Shown here piece by piece: positions 10,035-19,430 of a DNA stretch of 28,778 nt. The translations under genes were made by a program, and so were the position numbers. How positions within the stretch are numbered: position 1 is the stretch's first letter; each line of letters opens with the position of its first letter. Under the pieces are notes generated by a model. The model was not told the origin of the DNA. It worked only from the letters and a program-made list of their open reading frames with translations, and did not search any database. Source of the DNA: Isoetes engelmannii (lineage: Eukaryota; Streptophyta; Lycopodiopsida; Isoetales; Isoetaceae); the NCBI GenBank assembly GCA_011763485.2, contig JAANSK020032243.1, positions 1-28,778 on the forward strand. The letters are read 5' to 3'.

Positions 10035-11160
10035 ACCTTTTGAAACACTCAAATGATCCCTGACCTGGTCAACTATCAAACACAAGGATAATGTTAGGGT
10101 TTAATATTAGCAAGCTCTTACTAACTCGGTGATCATGCTTTAAAAGACAGGACCCACTTACACATTCTTATCATCATTCACACAAACCCATTTATTATAT
10201 TGGAATCTCATCAATGGCACCATTAGCGATTAGGACATAGAAAGGAAAAACACCCTTAAAGCCTAAGGATATGACACATGCCTTCGCGACTCTAAGTTTA
10301 CTAAGATCAAGTACACGTTCTACTTCATTTTTGAAAGCAACATATACAATTCCTCAAAAACCCCATCCTCATAAAAAAAACCCATGCAATTTAAAACAGA
10401 ACATTTCAATCTAAAGTCAAAAACTTCATTAAATTATGAATAGCTAGATGAAAGATACGAAATGTAGACAAGTGTGGCATACTGATGCCAGGTCTTTCAC
10501 ATCCAAAGAATTTTAATCTTGGACGTAAAGTATAGCCTTGGAATAAATACTACTCGCCTCATCTTCCAACTCAACACTTTTAAAGTTCTAGGTCGCTAAA
10601 TGGCATCAATATGGAACAAGGGACTATAGAATGTTCAATTATCGGATCTACGTAAGAAGTTGATCAATCTGCCATCTTACACTCTATTGCCATAAGGAAA
10701 TACCATATGTAATTCATTCAAGAAACAAATAAACTGTGAATTGAACTATCCTACAAAATCAATGCCCAAAAATGGTGGGCAATTTTTCTTGTAGATAGAT
10801 AAAGTTTTATCGTCTTACCAGTCCATCTTCACATAGAACTTAGAAGCAAATATGATAATGGGAAAGGAGAAAGTATAACCAGAACACTATGTTGTACAAT
10901 TATATCAGTTACATGTTGGATGTAAGTGTAATTGATACCAGTGTCTTAGACGCTATAAACATGATTGCATACTAAATGGGAGCAAATCATTCAAATGTGA
11001 GCAAAAGCATAAAGATTCCCGTTCTAACAAAAATAAGTGCTAAAATGGGCTAGAAATTTGGAAAATGAGAGTATGGTCTTTTTTTACCTTCTTAAAACTG
11101 ATGTTTTCTTCACATGTACACTATAGTTAAATTTGTATTTTTATTTTTGATTTGTTATGG
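10035..11160. other. AT-rich spacer, no feature seen
   Basis: No open frame with protein-like composition, RNA gene or repeat was recognised. A downstream exon of the preceding hypothetical gene could lie here but I could not place one. Confidence 0.35.
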
Positions 11161-11164
11161 CAGT

Positions 11165-12405
11165 GGCTCTCTTAGCACCTGTGGATGCCCTCCTTCACAT
11201 ACCAGGGGCAAACTGTGAAGGTCACTCCTACCTATAAGTATTTGGGAATCGAGTTCTCCACTACCACACACTGGGATAGCTGCATCCGCCTGCAGGTTGC
11301 AGCAGGCTGGAAGGCCTTACACGCCATGTAGAACAGCAGCCACCAGGCAGAGCTGTATGTCTCGGATCATCAAACACGCCTCTTCTGAGCTCTGGTGGAA
11401 CCGGTCCTCTTGTACGGTGTGGAAGTTTCGGGCCCCCGGTCATGTCCACCACCACCTGGGGTGACCTAGAATGAGTACAAAAGGCTTTCTTGGCGCGCGC
11501 ACTCGGGGTGAAGCCCACAGTGCCATATCAGATACTACTCCAGGAGACATGTTTTCTCCCGCTTCAGAGAGCATCCATGTGCCGCCACCTTCTGTACTTC
11601 CAAAAGGTAGCTCTGATGGATGAAGATCGACTCCCAAGTGTGGCCTTGGCAGTCGCCATGGGCTCACATCACCTTAAAGCATGCTGGAAGGACAAACAGG
11701 CACAGTGGATGTCCCAATGGCATGTCCAGGCACACCGGCGTGTACGAGCCCGCACGAAGAAGGAACTAGGAGTTGAAGACCTACCTGGACGTCTGCTTTC
11801 TTAGCAAGCTCTGGGACGCCGAGGCCCTGGTGTAGATCAAGCTCGCACACGACAGACAGCAGGTGAATCCCACACTCATGCGGAGACCCCAACAGTACAT
11901 GCACAACCCCCTTTCTATGAAAAAGCATAGGATGATAGCGTCCATCCGAACAGGAGGGCATTGCCTCCGTATTAGGACGATGGACAAGGGAAGCACGTGA
12001 GGACATGACTTGCTAGTGCTGCCGTCAAGGGGCTATTGAAGATGAGCACCATGCTTTGCAATATGCCCCTCTTATGAACACATTAGGGCACGCTATCCGC
12101 AGTTCATGGTACCAAGCCGGCCACTGCATCTCTTGCTGAGCACCGAGGCGGTCGGAACTCTTTGGTCGTATCTTCAAGAGGTCATGGCGGAAAGGCATCG
12201 GCTTTGTCCCCTCTAGATTATGATGGTATCCCTGGGTCTGGTATACCAGCAAGCTTATTGCTGCCACAGTTTTTTCCCCTAGGAGGGTTTTTTTTATCTG
12301 GGCCGTAATGCGCCTGCTGTTTCTCTTTGTACAGGTCCCATAGGTCAATTGGCCTCCGTGGACGATAAAAACATTATTCTATTCTATTATATTCTATTCT
12401 TATTT
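11165..12405 (+). mobile_element. LINE (non-LTR retrotransposon), 5'-truncated copy A
   Basis: 3' part of a LINE ORF2-like gene with its 3' UTR. The reading begins in the C-terminal part of the reverse transcriptase (PSFTYQGQTVKVTPTYKYLG, then HWDSCIRLQVAAGWKAL), continues with ALVEPVLLYGVEV near 11395 and, in another frame, ARALGVKPTVPYQILLQET near 11492-11550. A CCHC-type C-terminal motif near 12010-12065 reads C, stop, CCRQGAIEDEHHALQY, so key Cys residues are lost. Multiple stops and frameshifts are present. The 3' end, with CCCATAGGTCAATTGGCCTC followed by ACATTATTCTATTCTATTAT near 12369, matches copy B at 21850-22640, which defines a common 3' terminus with a pentanucleotide-rich tail instead of simple poly(A). 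Confidence 0.8.
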
Positions 12406-12938
12406 TTTTGCAATAAAAATAAAACAATAGGCCCCTGTGCATTACACGAACCAACACAATAAGAATAACAAATATAACCACCGACGACTGATTTCCATGA
12501 TGCTATGTTGGAAAGCAACCAAGAAACCTCTATAATTTTAAGCCTAGACTTTTACAAACTCATATAAGTCTAAGTGCTTTACGAACTCAAAAAAGCTACA
12601 TAAGGGGAGCATTTTTATGGTACACCAAAATCATGGGCAACACTTATCCTGTGTATGTCACATAAGTACACATAGGATGACACGAGAGATATGAATAACC
12701 AATAAGTAAACCATCTCTTCAATATGTTGATTCCTGAAGGAAAAATAACTCCAACACCAAGTTCCCAATGCAGAATCTATTATCTTCGCCTAAGGAGCAA
12801 ATATAGATCTTCGTAAAGTATTGACCTAAATGTCACTGCATTTCATTGGCATGTGAAAAAAAACCTATGCTGACTCCCTCCCTATAGTTGTCAAATCAGA
12901 ATAACTCCTTGACCTCACAAAATATTTCGTTACAAGCT
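12406..12938. other. Spacer, no feature seen
   Basis: AT-rich sequence without a recognised gene or repeat, between the LINE tail and the ABCC fragment. Confidence 0.35.
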
Positions 12939-13285
12939 TCATAAACACGAGGATTTGTCCTCTAAAAGCTCAATTGGAGTATCATACTCTGCGCCGAGAT
13001 CACTGTCAATCACAGTAGGGATATGATGGGCTACTGCAATCACTGTACAGTTAGCAAAATCTGCATGTATGATCCTCTGGACAACCCCATGTTGTTGTGA
13101 TGTTGTTGCTTCATCAAGAACTAGGATTTGGGTCCGTTCCAACAAGACTCGTCCTAATGCCACTGTCCAACAGTCAAGTTTTTCCCATTTTTCGTCACTA
13201 GAGAATCAAGCTTGTCTTCTTTGGAACGCAACACATCCCCAAGCTTATCTTCTTTTGAACGCAACACATCACCAAGAAGCAAATA
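12939..13285 (-). pseudogene. ABCC-type ABC transporter fragment (second nucleotide-binding domain)
   Basis: Minus-strand remnant of the last nucleotide-binding domain of an ABCC (MRP-like) transporter; in plants these pump glutathione conjugates and other organic anions, mostly at the vacuolar membrane. Visible from the N-terminal side: LGDVLRSKEDK twice in tandem, DSLVTKNGKN, the remains of the ABC signature (LTVGQ, normally followed by RQL), then after a frameshift and deletion ALGRVLLERTQ, the Walker B strand ILVLDEA, a degraded D-loop (TTSQQHG in place of the usual SVD-type motif), RIIHADFANCTVIAVAH with the H-loop region, PTVIDSD and DTPIELLEDKSS. No other domain of the 1,500-residue family is present, so this is a broken fragment. 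The 33-base tandem duplication (13208-13240 and 13241-13273) adds 11 residues in frame. Confidence 0.8.
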
Positions 13286-15243
13286 AAATTGGATAATCTG
13301 TTAGGGGTTCTCGAGAAAAAAAAAAAAGTAAACCTCATAAATGGCTGGAATGCTTGGATATATTGCTGGGATGCTTGGGGATGTAATAACAGTTTCATTT
13401 GACTTTCAATTGGCTTGTTACCTGAGGACACTTCGTTTCCGAATGCTCCATTGGCTATGGCAATCAATCACTCTAAAACTGTTGTTGGTGGAGTCGGATC
13501 TGCAATGCACAGGCGGCAGAGTGGAGTCAGATTTATGGCAGGCCGGATTTGTTGCTGCAAATCGGATTTGTTGAGTCCCTTATTGTGTCGTGACCTGTAT
13601 AAGGCCACAAACTTTTCCAAAATGTCTGCTGGCCTTTCAAGATATCTAGAAGCCTCTTTATTTTTAGCTTTATTTTTAGCTACGTGTTCATTTTTAATTT
13701 TATGAGCTCACAATGGTTAATGGTTTGCCACACACGAAAATCCTCTATTCGTACATTAAATTTTTTTTCCAACACAAAACATGTAAAAAGCAATTGCGAT
13801 ATAGTTGATGCATTAAAAGTAGCATTTCATATTTCATAGTGGAACTTATTATTAGTATTGTGTCTATTCAAGAATAACATAAAATTAACTTTTAAAGCGA
13901 TTATGGGGTAGATAATGCCCTGGCCAGAGTGTGTTATAGGAATAACATTCAAGGGCATTATGGCTTCATCATCTTTGTACTCAACTGTGAACATTTGGTC
14001 CTCCCGATCCAAATGCAACCTGAATCTTTACCTTGCTATGGCCTCCTTTCACAATTCTGTCCCCAACCGCCACGCTATTCTTCCAGCTGGGATGAAAGAG
14101 GGCCAACATGAAAGAAACGAAATCCTTTCCAAGATACACATCTTAAACATAGAAAATCTGTTGGATACAACATCGAGCAAAAACATGGCAGTCACACCCC
14201 CCAAATGCCTACCAAAGCATCAGCAGAACACTTGCAATGTTCACACTTGAGAATTCTTGAGATTTTTATGCTTTGTTTAATTTTTTGTAGTGGTTATTAC
14301 TAGTAATATAAGAACAACTTGTAATTTGTAGTTGTACAACCTTAGGAGTATTCTTTGAAAACATTGTTACCCCAAGAAAAAAAGAAGTCATTATTGCATT
14401 GACGAGAACAAGAAACTAGCATGTACAATTTTCATTTGGGAACCGTCCAAATAAAAACTAAAATGTGGAGATATTGGCCGAAGGATAATTCTCTTGTGAA
14501 CCAGTCAATAAAATTTAAAAATACGGAGATAATGGTGGAAAAAGCATATTGAATTTGAATACGAGCACTCGATTTGTATTCTGGAATGCAAATCTCCACA
14601 TACATCCTATTCTAGAACAGAAAATGTGGATATGCTGGTAAAAAAGTAGATATTCGCTTCCAGCGAGAGGCACTACATTGCATTCTGGAATACAGATCCC
14701 CTTATACATTTTATTACTTAATATCAAATTTAAAGGGTATCGAGTGCAAATGGGGTACTCTGTCACCTGATTTGTATTCTGGAATACACTTTTGTATTCT
14801 GGATTAACTTCATGTTTTGGCAGATTTGATTAGGTAGTGGAATTTGACTGCACTTAGTGCGCTATTAGATTATGTACCGAAATTTGGGTGCACTTGGCCG
14901 TTATCTGGTTTCTATAGTGTTTTTCGCTTAAAATCAATGCCTTCTGACACAATTTGACTGCACGGAATCGAGTATGGTAGAGAAGATTTGGCAAAGGTCC
15001 CCATTCCTTTGGATTCTATCCATATCCGAGGTGTTCAGTTATGATAATTTTCTCTTTGTTCTGGTTGAGTTAATGCATGGTATGTAGTTTGGTCTACATG
15101 CTTAGTTTTAGAGGCTCTTCAAAAGATCCTAGTCTTTAGTCTTTGTATGTATTCTTTCCCCAGTGGTTCCTTTTTTTGTTTTTGACATTATGTGATTCCT
15201 GTTAGTCAATTCTGGACTTTGCTTGTGATTCACCTCTGGAAGG
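13286..15243. other. Spacer with minor repeats, no gene supported
   Basis: No gene can be supported across this stretch. Near 13830-14018 on the minus strand a short peptide-like frame (FTVEYKDDEAIMPLNVIPIT) looks protein-like but has no continuation or recognised family. Between 14570 and 14810 the motif ATTCTGGAATRCA occurs four times (about 14578, 14693, 14777 and 14797, the last incomplete). Two diverged copies of a ~65-base segment (GGAGATATTGG and GGAGATAATGG) lie near 14467 and 14525. Confidence 0.4.
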
Positions 15244-15330
15244 GTATTTGTGCCTCAGATTTTGCAAGCCGGGTCTCTTAAACACATCTCAAAGTGTATT
15301 TGTGCCTCAGATTTTGCAGGCCGGGCCCTC
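15244..15330. repeat. 52-base tandem duplication flanking the chromovirus
   Basis: GTATTTGTGCCTCAGATTTT occurs at about 15244 and again at about 15296; both copies continue GCARGCCGGG. The duplication ends about 40 bases before the 5' LTR. Confidence 0.75.
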
Positions 15331-15371
15331 TGAACTTGGCCGTGTGCCCAAAATATCTTGGCACCTACAGG

Positions 15372-15731
15372 TGTGACGACCATACGAATATTGACCAATA
15401 CGACGGTCGTCACAAGGAGGGCATGCATGGTGACACCTCGCTTCATCTCAGCCACTGGAGTGGCACAATCTTGGCCGTCGCCGCGGATATATATAGCGAA
15501 GCCTCACTCTGGGCGAGCTATTCCGGTTCAACGCCAGTCTTGAACTCTCTCAGCACCTGTCTTGTTCTCCTGAGCCCCTTTGGGCCATTGTACTCCTGTT
15601 CTGTATTCTTAAGCATCTTCGGGCCATTGTACTCTTACTTCACTTGTATAATTAAATTCTTGCCAGATCTTGGCGTACACTTTCTGTATTTTTGTACGTT
15701 GTTTCCGTGTATTTCGGGTAGGTTCATGACA
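15372..15731 (+). repeat. 5' LTR (360 bp)
   Basis: Begins TGTGACGACC and ends TTCATGACA, matching the 3' LTR at both edges and diverging outside them. It opens with a dyad: TGTGACGACC (15372-15381) and its exact complement GGTCGTCACA (15405-15414). A TATA box TATATATA lies at 15488-15495. A 39-base tandem duplication absent from the 3' LTR is present (GGGCCATTGTACTC at 15582 and 15621). The AATAAA of the 3' LTR is altered here to AATTAAA. Confidence 0.93.
15488..15520 (+). promoter_or_regulatory. LTR TATA box and inferred transcription start
   Basis: TATATATA occupies 15488-15495. Plant and animal TATA promoters usually initiate 25-35 bases further on, which places the start near 15520. Position 15520 is also the first base of a 12-base segment complementary to the sequence after the LTR, which supports it as the RNA 5' end. 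The start itself is inferred. Confidence 0.55.
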
Positions 15732-16103
15732 GTTTGAACCGGAATCCCCTTTACCAGTTCTGGTCTGCTCAGAGCTCGTTAGTGGATCAGCTTGGGAAGT
15801 TCGCACCTGCGACTGATCAGACCAAGTAGGTGTTTTATTTTGTATTGTTCTGCTCCTCAGGATCGCGATGGTGATCCTGTTAGACATGTTTGGGTGAAAC
15901 ATTCTTAGTTTCTTGCTCTTTGGAATCGCGGTCACGATCCTCTTTAGTAGTTTTGGGTTAAAAAAAAAAATATTGCTCTGCTCAGCTCAGCCTGATCGCC
16001 CAGGCGATCCTCCTGAGCTAGTCCTGATAAACTTTTGCTCTGCCATGCTCTGTCAGATCGCCGGGGCGATTCCTCTTAGCAGTCTTTGATACTGTTGGTT
16101 CTC
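15732..16103 (+). other. Retrotransposon leader with serial stem-loops
   Basis: Untranslated leader between LTR and gag ATG. It carries several inverted repeats: 15761-15772 with 15813-15824 (TGGTCTGCTCAG against CTGATCAGACCA, one mismatch); 15858-15879 (CAGGATC/GATCCTG); 15922-15940 (GGAATCG/CGATCC, bulged); 15985-16018 (GCTCAG + GATCGCC against GGCGATC + CTGAGC); and 16056-16071 (ATCGCC/GGCGAT). The last four share a GATCGC-type core and surrounding TGCTCT/TGCTC and CTCTTAG-like words, so they look like diverged tandem units of 60-70 bases. Roles such as packaging, dimerisation or translation control are inference. Confidence 0.7.
15734..15745 (+). other. Candidate self-primer binding site
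   Basis: TTGAACCGGAAT starts two bases after the LTR end. It is the exact reverse complement of ATTCCGGTTCAA at 15520-15531 in the 5' LTR, the predicted first 12 bases of the transcript. No TGG-initiated tRNA-complementary site is present at the LTR border. In Tf1 of fission yeast and relatives the first 11 bases of the RNA fold back and prime minus-strand synthesis; the placement here is the same. The two-base gap (GT) between LTR and site fits the dinucleotide removed by integrase. Confidence 0.65.
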
Positions 16104-17001
16104 ATGGGAGAGGTTTCAACATATGCTCAGCAGCTGCAACAGCTCGCGCAAATTTGTTAGCAGTTGCATCGAGATAATCAGGAGCTTAGAGAGCGGCTAA
16201 CTTCCAATGAATCAGATTCCAGCTCGGGGATGAGACCATCAGAACCGAATATCAGTTTGTCGGAAAAGTTTTATGGCACTAGATCCAAACTCCGGGGTTT
16301 TTTGAATCAGGTTCGACTTGTTATCCAGCTTCATCCCCACAGGTACCCCACTGGTTAGGACCAAGTAGGTTTGGTCGGGTCTCTTCTTACGGGGCCGGCT
16401 CTTAGTTGGTTTGCTCGATCCATTGCTGGAGAAGCAAGCGCCAGAGTTACAAGACTTTGCTAGTTTCACGGCTGAGCTCGAAACCTGTTTTGGAGATATA
16501 GTCCGGCAGCGGACAGCAGTGACCCGACTCAGTAATCTCAGGCAAGGATCACGCTCGGCCTTAGTTTATGCATCTGAGTTCCGCCAGATTGTAATCGATA
16601 CTGCTTGGGACAATGTTGCCCTTCGGAACAGCTTTTGAAGGGGCTTGCGTGAAGATGGTAAAGATATGTTGTTAAGCATGGAGGATCCACAGAATTTAGG
16701 GGAAGCTATCAAGTTTGCAGTTGGTTGTGATAACCGCCTTTTTGAGCGCATGCAAGAAAGGCAGAATCAACAGGTTTCCCCAGCTCCACACACTCCAGTA
16801 GTCACAGCAGTTTCTGCATTGCCGTCGAGACTAGAAGGTCCAATGCCTATGCAGATTGATCGAGCAGTTCGAGGACCCTTGTCGGCAGCCGAAAGGCAGC
16901 ATAGAAGGGAGGCCAACCTCTGCCTCTATTGTGGTGGTGCTCATGGGTGTCATGTCAAGCGCCCAAATCAGTCGAAAAACTTTAGCGGTCGGTCCGAGTA
17001 G
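16104..17001 (+). pseudogene. gag: Retrotransposon gag, broken
   Basis: Capsid/nucleocapsid polyprotein that would package the element RNA in cytoplasmic particles. From ATG 16104 it opens with a glutamine-rich coil (YAQQLQQLAQ), stops at 16158-16160, and continues DNQELRERLTSNESDSSSG then EKFYGTRSKLRGFLNQVRLV. A frame change near 16358-16415 leads to PLLEKQAPELQDFASFTAEL, LRQGSRSALVYASEFRQIV, a TGA at 16636-16638, then RGLREDGKDMLLSM and AVGCDNRLFERMQER. A nucleocapsid zinc knuckle starts correctly (CLYC, 16921-16932) but then reads GGAHGCHVKRP, so His spacing is wrong and the last Cys is missing. The order and wording are those of sushi/Tf1-group Gag, the same ancestry from which the vertebrate PEG10/RTL genes derive. 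It ends at 16999-17001 before protease in another frame. Confidence 0.85.
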
Positions 17002-17044
17002 GAGTCTCTCGTCGGCTGACTGCCATTCCTCAGGCTCCATCCAG

Positions 17045-17425
17045 ATGCAATGAGAGGTTTATCGCCTCGGACAAGGTCAGTAAGGAGTTTTTCATTCCTG
17101 TGGTGTTGGAGTCGGAGGCGGGGAAGTTGGACGCATCAATGCATCTTGATAGTGGTGCGAATGCTTGCTCAATCCTAGTGGTGCGTTCGCTTTCAAGCAC
17201 GCCATTCCTAGAAGCAGAGTAGAGCATCCCAGTGCGGTTGGTGTGGTTGATGGATGTGAGATCTCCTCGGGTGCAGTCACTGAATGTACTGCACCCTTTC
17301 GCCTTTTGTACGATGGAGCATCCTGCAGCATTTCCTTCAATCTCATTGCTAGCCAGCCCGCATGCGCATGTAGTTTTGGATCTCCCGTGGCTCGAGTTGC
17401 ACAATCCACAGATTAACTGGTGCTC
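17045..17425 (+). pseudogene. Retrotransposon aspartic protease, broken
   Basis: Retropepsin domain that would cut Gag-Pol. The active-site motif DSGA is at 17148-17159, preceded by MHL and hydrophobic PVVLES. An in-frame TAG lies at 17220. The C-terminal landmark near 17360-17420 is intact (ASPHAHVVLDLPWLELHNPQ followed by INW), a typical sushi/Tf1-group ending. It is in a different frame from gag, so a shift occurred or a programmed frameshift once linked them; the stops between 17001 and 17060 favour decay. Confidence 0.8.
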
Positions 17426-18016
17426 CAGATCATTTTGTTTTGACAGATCTTGCCCCAGTTCTGATCCTCTGACAAATCTTGCCTCTGTTTTGCCATCTTC
17501 GTCCCGTAAAGTCTCATGGGCTCCTAACCTCACCTCGACCCACAACCCGAATCCTGTTTCTGCTTCGTGTCATGTTCCAGCTCCCATCCATGTCCCTGAC
17601 TCTGCCCCAGTTTCGGTTCTTGCTCTTGATTCTGTTTCCGTTCCTGCTCCTGCATCTGCTCGGACCTCTGTTTCTCACTTTGTCCCGATTTCTGCTTCCG
17701 TTCCTGCTCGCGATCCTGTTCTGGTTTCCATCACAGTCTCTGTTCCAGTTCCAGATCAAGCTCATGTTTCTATTCGTGTTTCGAATTCTGCTTCTGCATC
17801 TGTTTCGGCCCTCGTTCCTGTTCATGCTCCTGTTTCCCTCTCGGTTCCTGATTCTGTTCCTGCTCACCAGGATAACGATAGCCATCCTCCCAAGCCTACT
17901 TCACGTCCTGGACTCCGTATCTCAATAATCTCACTGCAGAAGTTTGCCCAATCAGGAAGACAAGATCCAGTTCGGTGTTTGCAATCTAAATTCATCCAGC
18001 AACTAGTTCGGCTCCT
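17426..18016 (+). pseudogene. Low-complexity Ser/Val/Pro-rich linker between protease and RT
   Basis: The protease frame stays open for about 200 codons and encodes a spacer dominated by Ser, Val, Pro and Ala (for example DSVSVPAPASARTSVSHFVP). At DNA level, 17540-17870 is a pyrimidine-rich imperfect repeat of TCTGTTCCTGCTC-type words with a period of roughly 12-18 bases. No domain is visible; such a composition would be a flexible tether. It ends in a frame change just before the RT start, at about 18000-18020. Confidence 0.6.
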
Positions 18017-19430
18017 GTGACATCTATTCCAGTTCTTCCCGACAAGTACAAGGATTTCGCGGACGTCTTCGACAAGGTCAAAGCCAGCAAGCTTCCAGAG
18101 CATCATCCCTATGACTGTCACATTGATCTCCAGCCAGGGACGACTCCACCATATGGCCCCATCTATGGCTTGTCACCACCAGAGTTGGAGACCCTGCGGA
18201 CTTATATTGAGGAGACCCTTGCAACAGGCTTCATCCAACATTCCCAGTCACCCATAGGCGCTCCTATCTTCTTTGTTTCCAAGAAGGATGGTTCTTTGTG
18301 GTTGGTTGTGGATTATCGCGGGCTCAACAAGATCACGGTTCGCAACCGGTACCCTCTGCCCCTGATTCTAGAATTGCTTGAGTGGCTACAAGGTGCACGG
18401 TATTTCACCAAGATTGATCTTCGCAGTGCCTATAACCTTATCTGGATCAGAGAAGATGATGAATGGAAGAGCATTCCGGACCCGGTATGGCCACTTTGAG
18501 TACACAGTCATGCCCTTCGGCATGACCAATGCTCCAGCAGTTTTTCAACACATGGCAAATGATATTTTTCGGGAGTTCTTGGACCTCTTTGTTATCATCT
18601 ATCTGGATGATATTCTGATCTATTCGAAGACTTTGGAAGAACATGTCCGGAAGATCCTGCAGAAGCTGCGCGAACATGGGCTCTATGTCAAGTTGGAGAA
18701 GTGTTAGTTCGAGCAAGACCATGTTGAGTTCCTTGGCTACTGCATCACTCCTCACGACGTTTCAATGGATCCTGAGAAAGTCAAAACAATGCTTGATTGG
18801 AAAACACCCTTTACAGTCAAAGATGTCCAGTGCTTTCTGGGGTTTTCCAACTTCTATCGCCATTTCATCAAGGATTATTCAGAGATCATCCTCCCTTTGA
18901 CGCGGCTCACATCCAAGAATGTGCCTTTTGAATGGAGTATGGAAGCGGAAATGACATTTGTCACTTTGAAGCATGCTTTCACTTCGGCACCAGTCCTTGC
19001 CCACGTGGATCCTTCACGTCCGTATGTGGTGGAAGCGGATGCATCCGACTTTGCTCTTGGGGGTATTCTGTCTCAGGAGGGGGATGATCATGAGTTGCAT
19101 CCGATTGCCTATCGTTCACGGAAGTTCTAAGCTGCTAAGATCAACTATCTCATTTATGATAAGGAGCTGATGGCAATAGTTGACTCCTTTGAGGAATTGA
19201 GGCGATTCTTGGAAGGATCCCCTCACAAGGTCACAGTTTACACTGACCATCGAAATCTGGAGTTTTCACTCTGCCCGGGTCCTCAATCGGCATCAGGCAC
19301 GGTGCACACGCAAGTGTTGTCACGTGTAGACTTTGTGATCAAGTATCGGCGCGTGGCACTCCAAGGGAAGCCAGACGCCTTGTCTCGGCGTTCCTGCCTT
19401 GAGCCCAAGCTGGGGGACCCAGTCTTTGAT
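18017..19430 (+). pseudogene. pol: Retrotransposon reverse transcriptase and RNase H, broken
   Basis: RT copies the element RNA into DNA and RNase H removes the template. It begins VLPDKYKDFADVFDKVKASK, then PIYGLSPPELETLR, KKDGSLWLVVDYRGLNKI and [16 protein letters not shown] with the first catalytic Asp. A frame change near 18475 precedes [16 protein letters not shown]. The catalytic YLDDIL is at 18600-18617, followed by a TAG at 18705-18707 after LYVKLEKC. The connection FLGFSNFYRHFIKDYSEI leads to RNase H: VVEADASDFALGGILSQ, a TAA at 19128-19130 after SRKF, then YDKELMAIVDSFEELRRF and VYTDHRNLEF. The C-terminal RNase H segment is degenerate (CPGPQSASGTVHTQVLSR) before GKPDALSRRS. The chromoviral Tf1/sushi character is clear. 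Confidence 0.9.

Noticed and set aside
13827-14018. Minus-strand peptide with VEYKDDEAIMPLNVIPITHS
   Set aside because: It looks protein-like, but it is short, has no splice-supported continuation and no recognised family.
15761-15775. TGGTCTGCTCAGAGC as a methionine-tRNA primer site
   Set aside because: It resembles a tRNA-Met site only with inserted and changed bases and lies 30 bases from the LTR end; it is better explained as one arm of a leader inverted repeat.
17030-17545. Minus-strand 171-codon open frame
   Set aside because: It overlaps the protease with its DSGA and LPWL landmarks on the + strand, so it is a shadow frame.
17514-17885. Minus-strand 123-codon Asn/Arg-rich open frame
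   Set aside because: It is the antisense of the Ser/Val/Pro-rich linker repeat; stop codons are scarce only because of the repeat composition.
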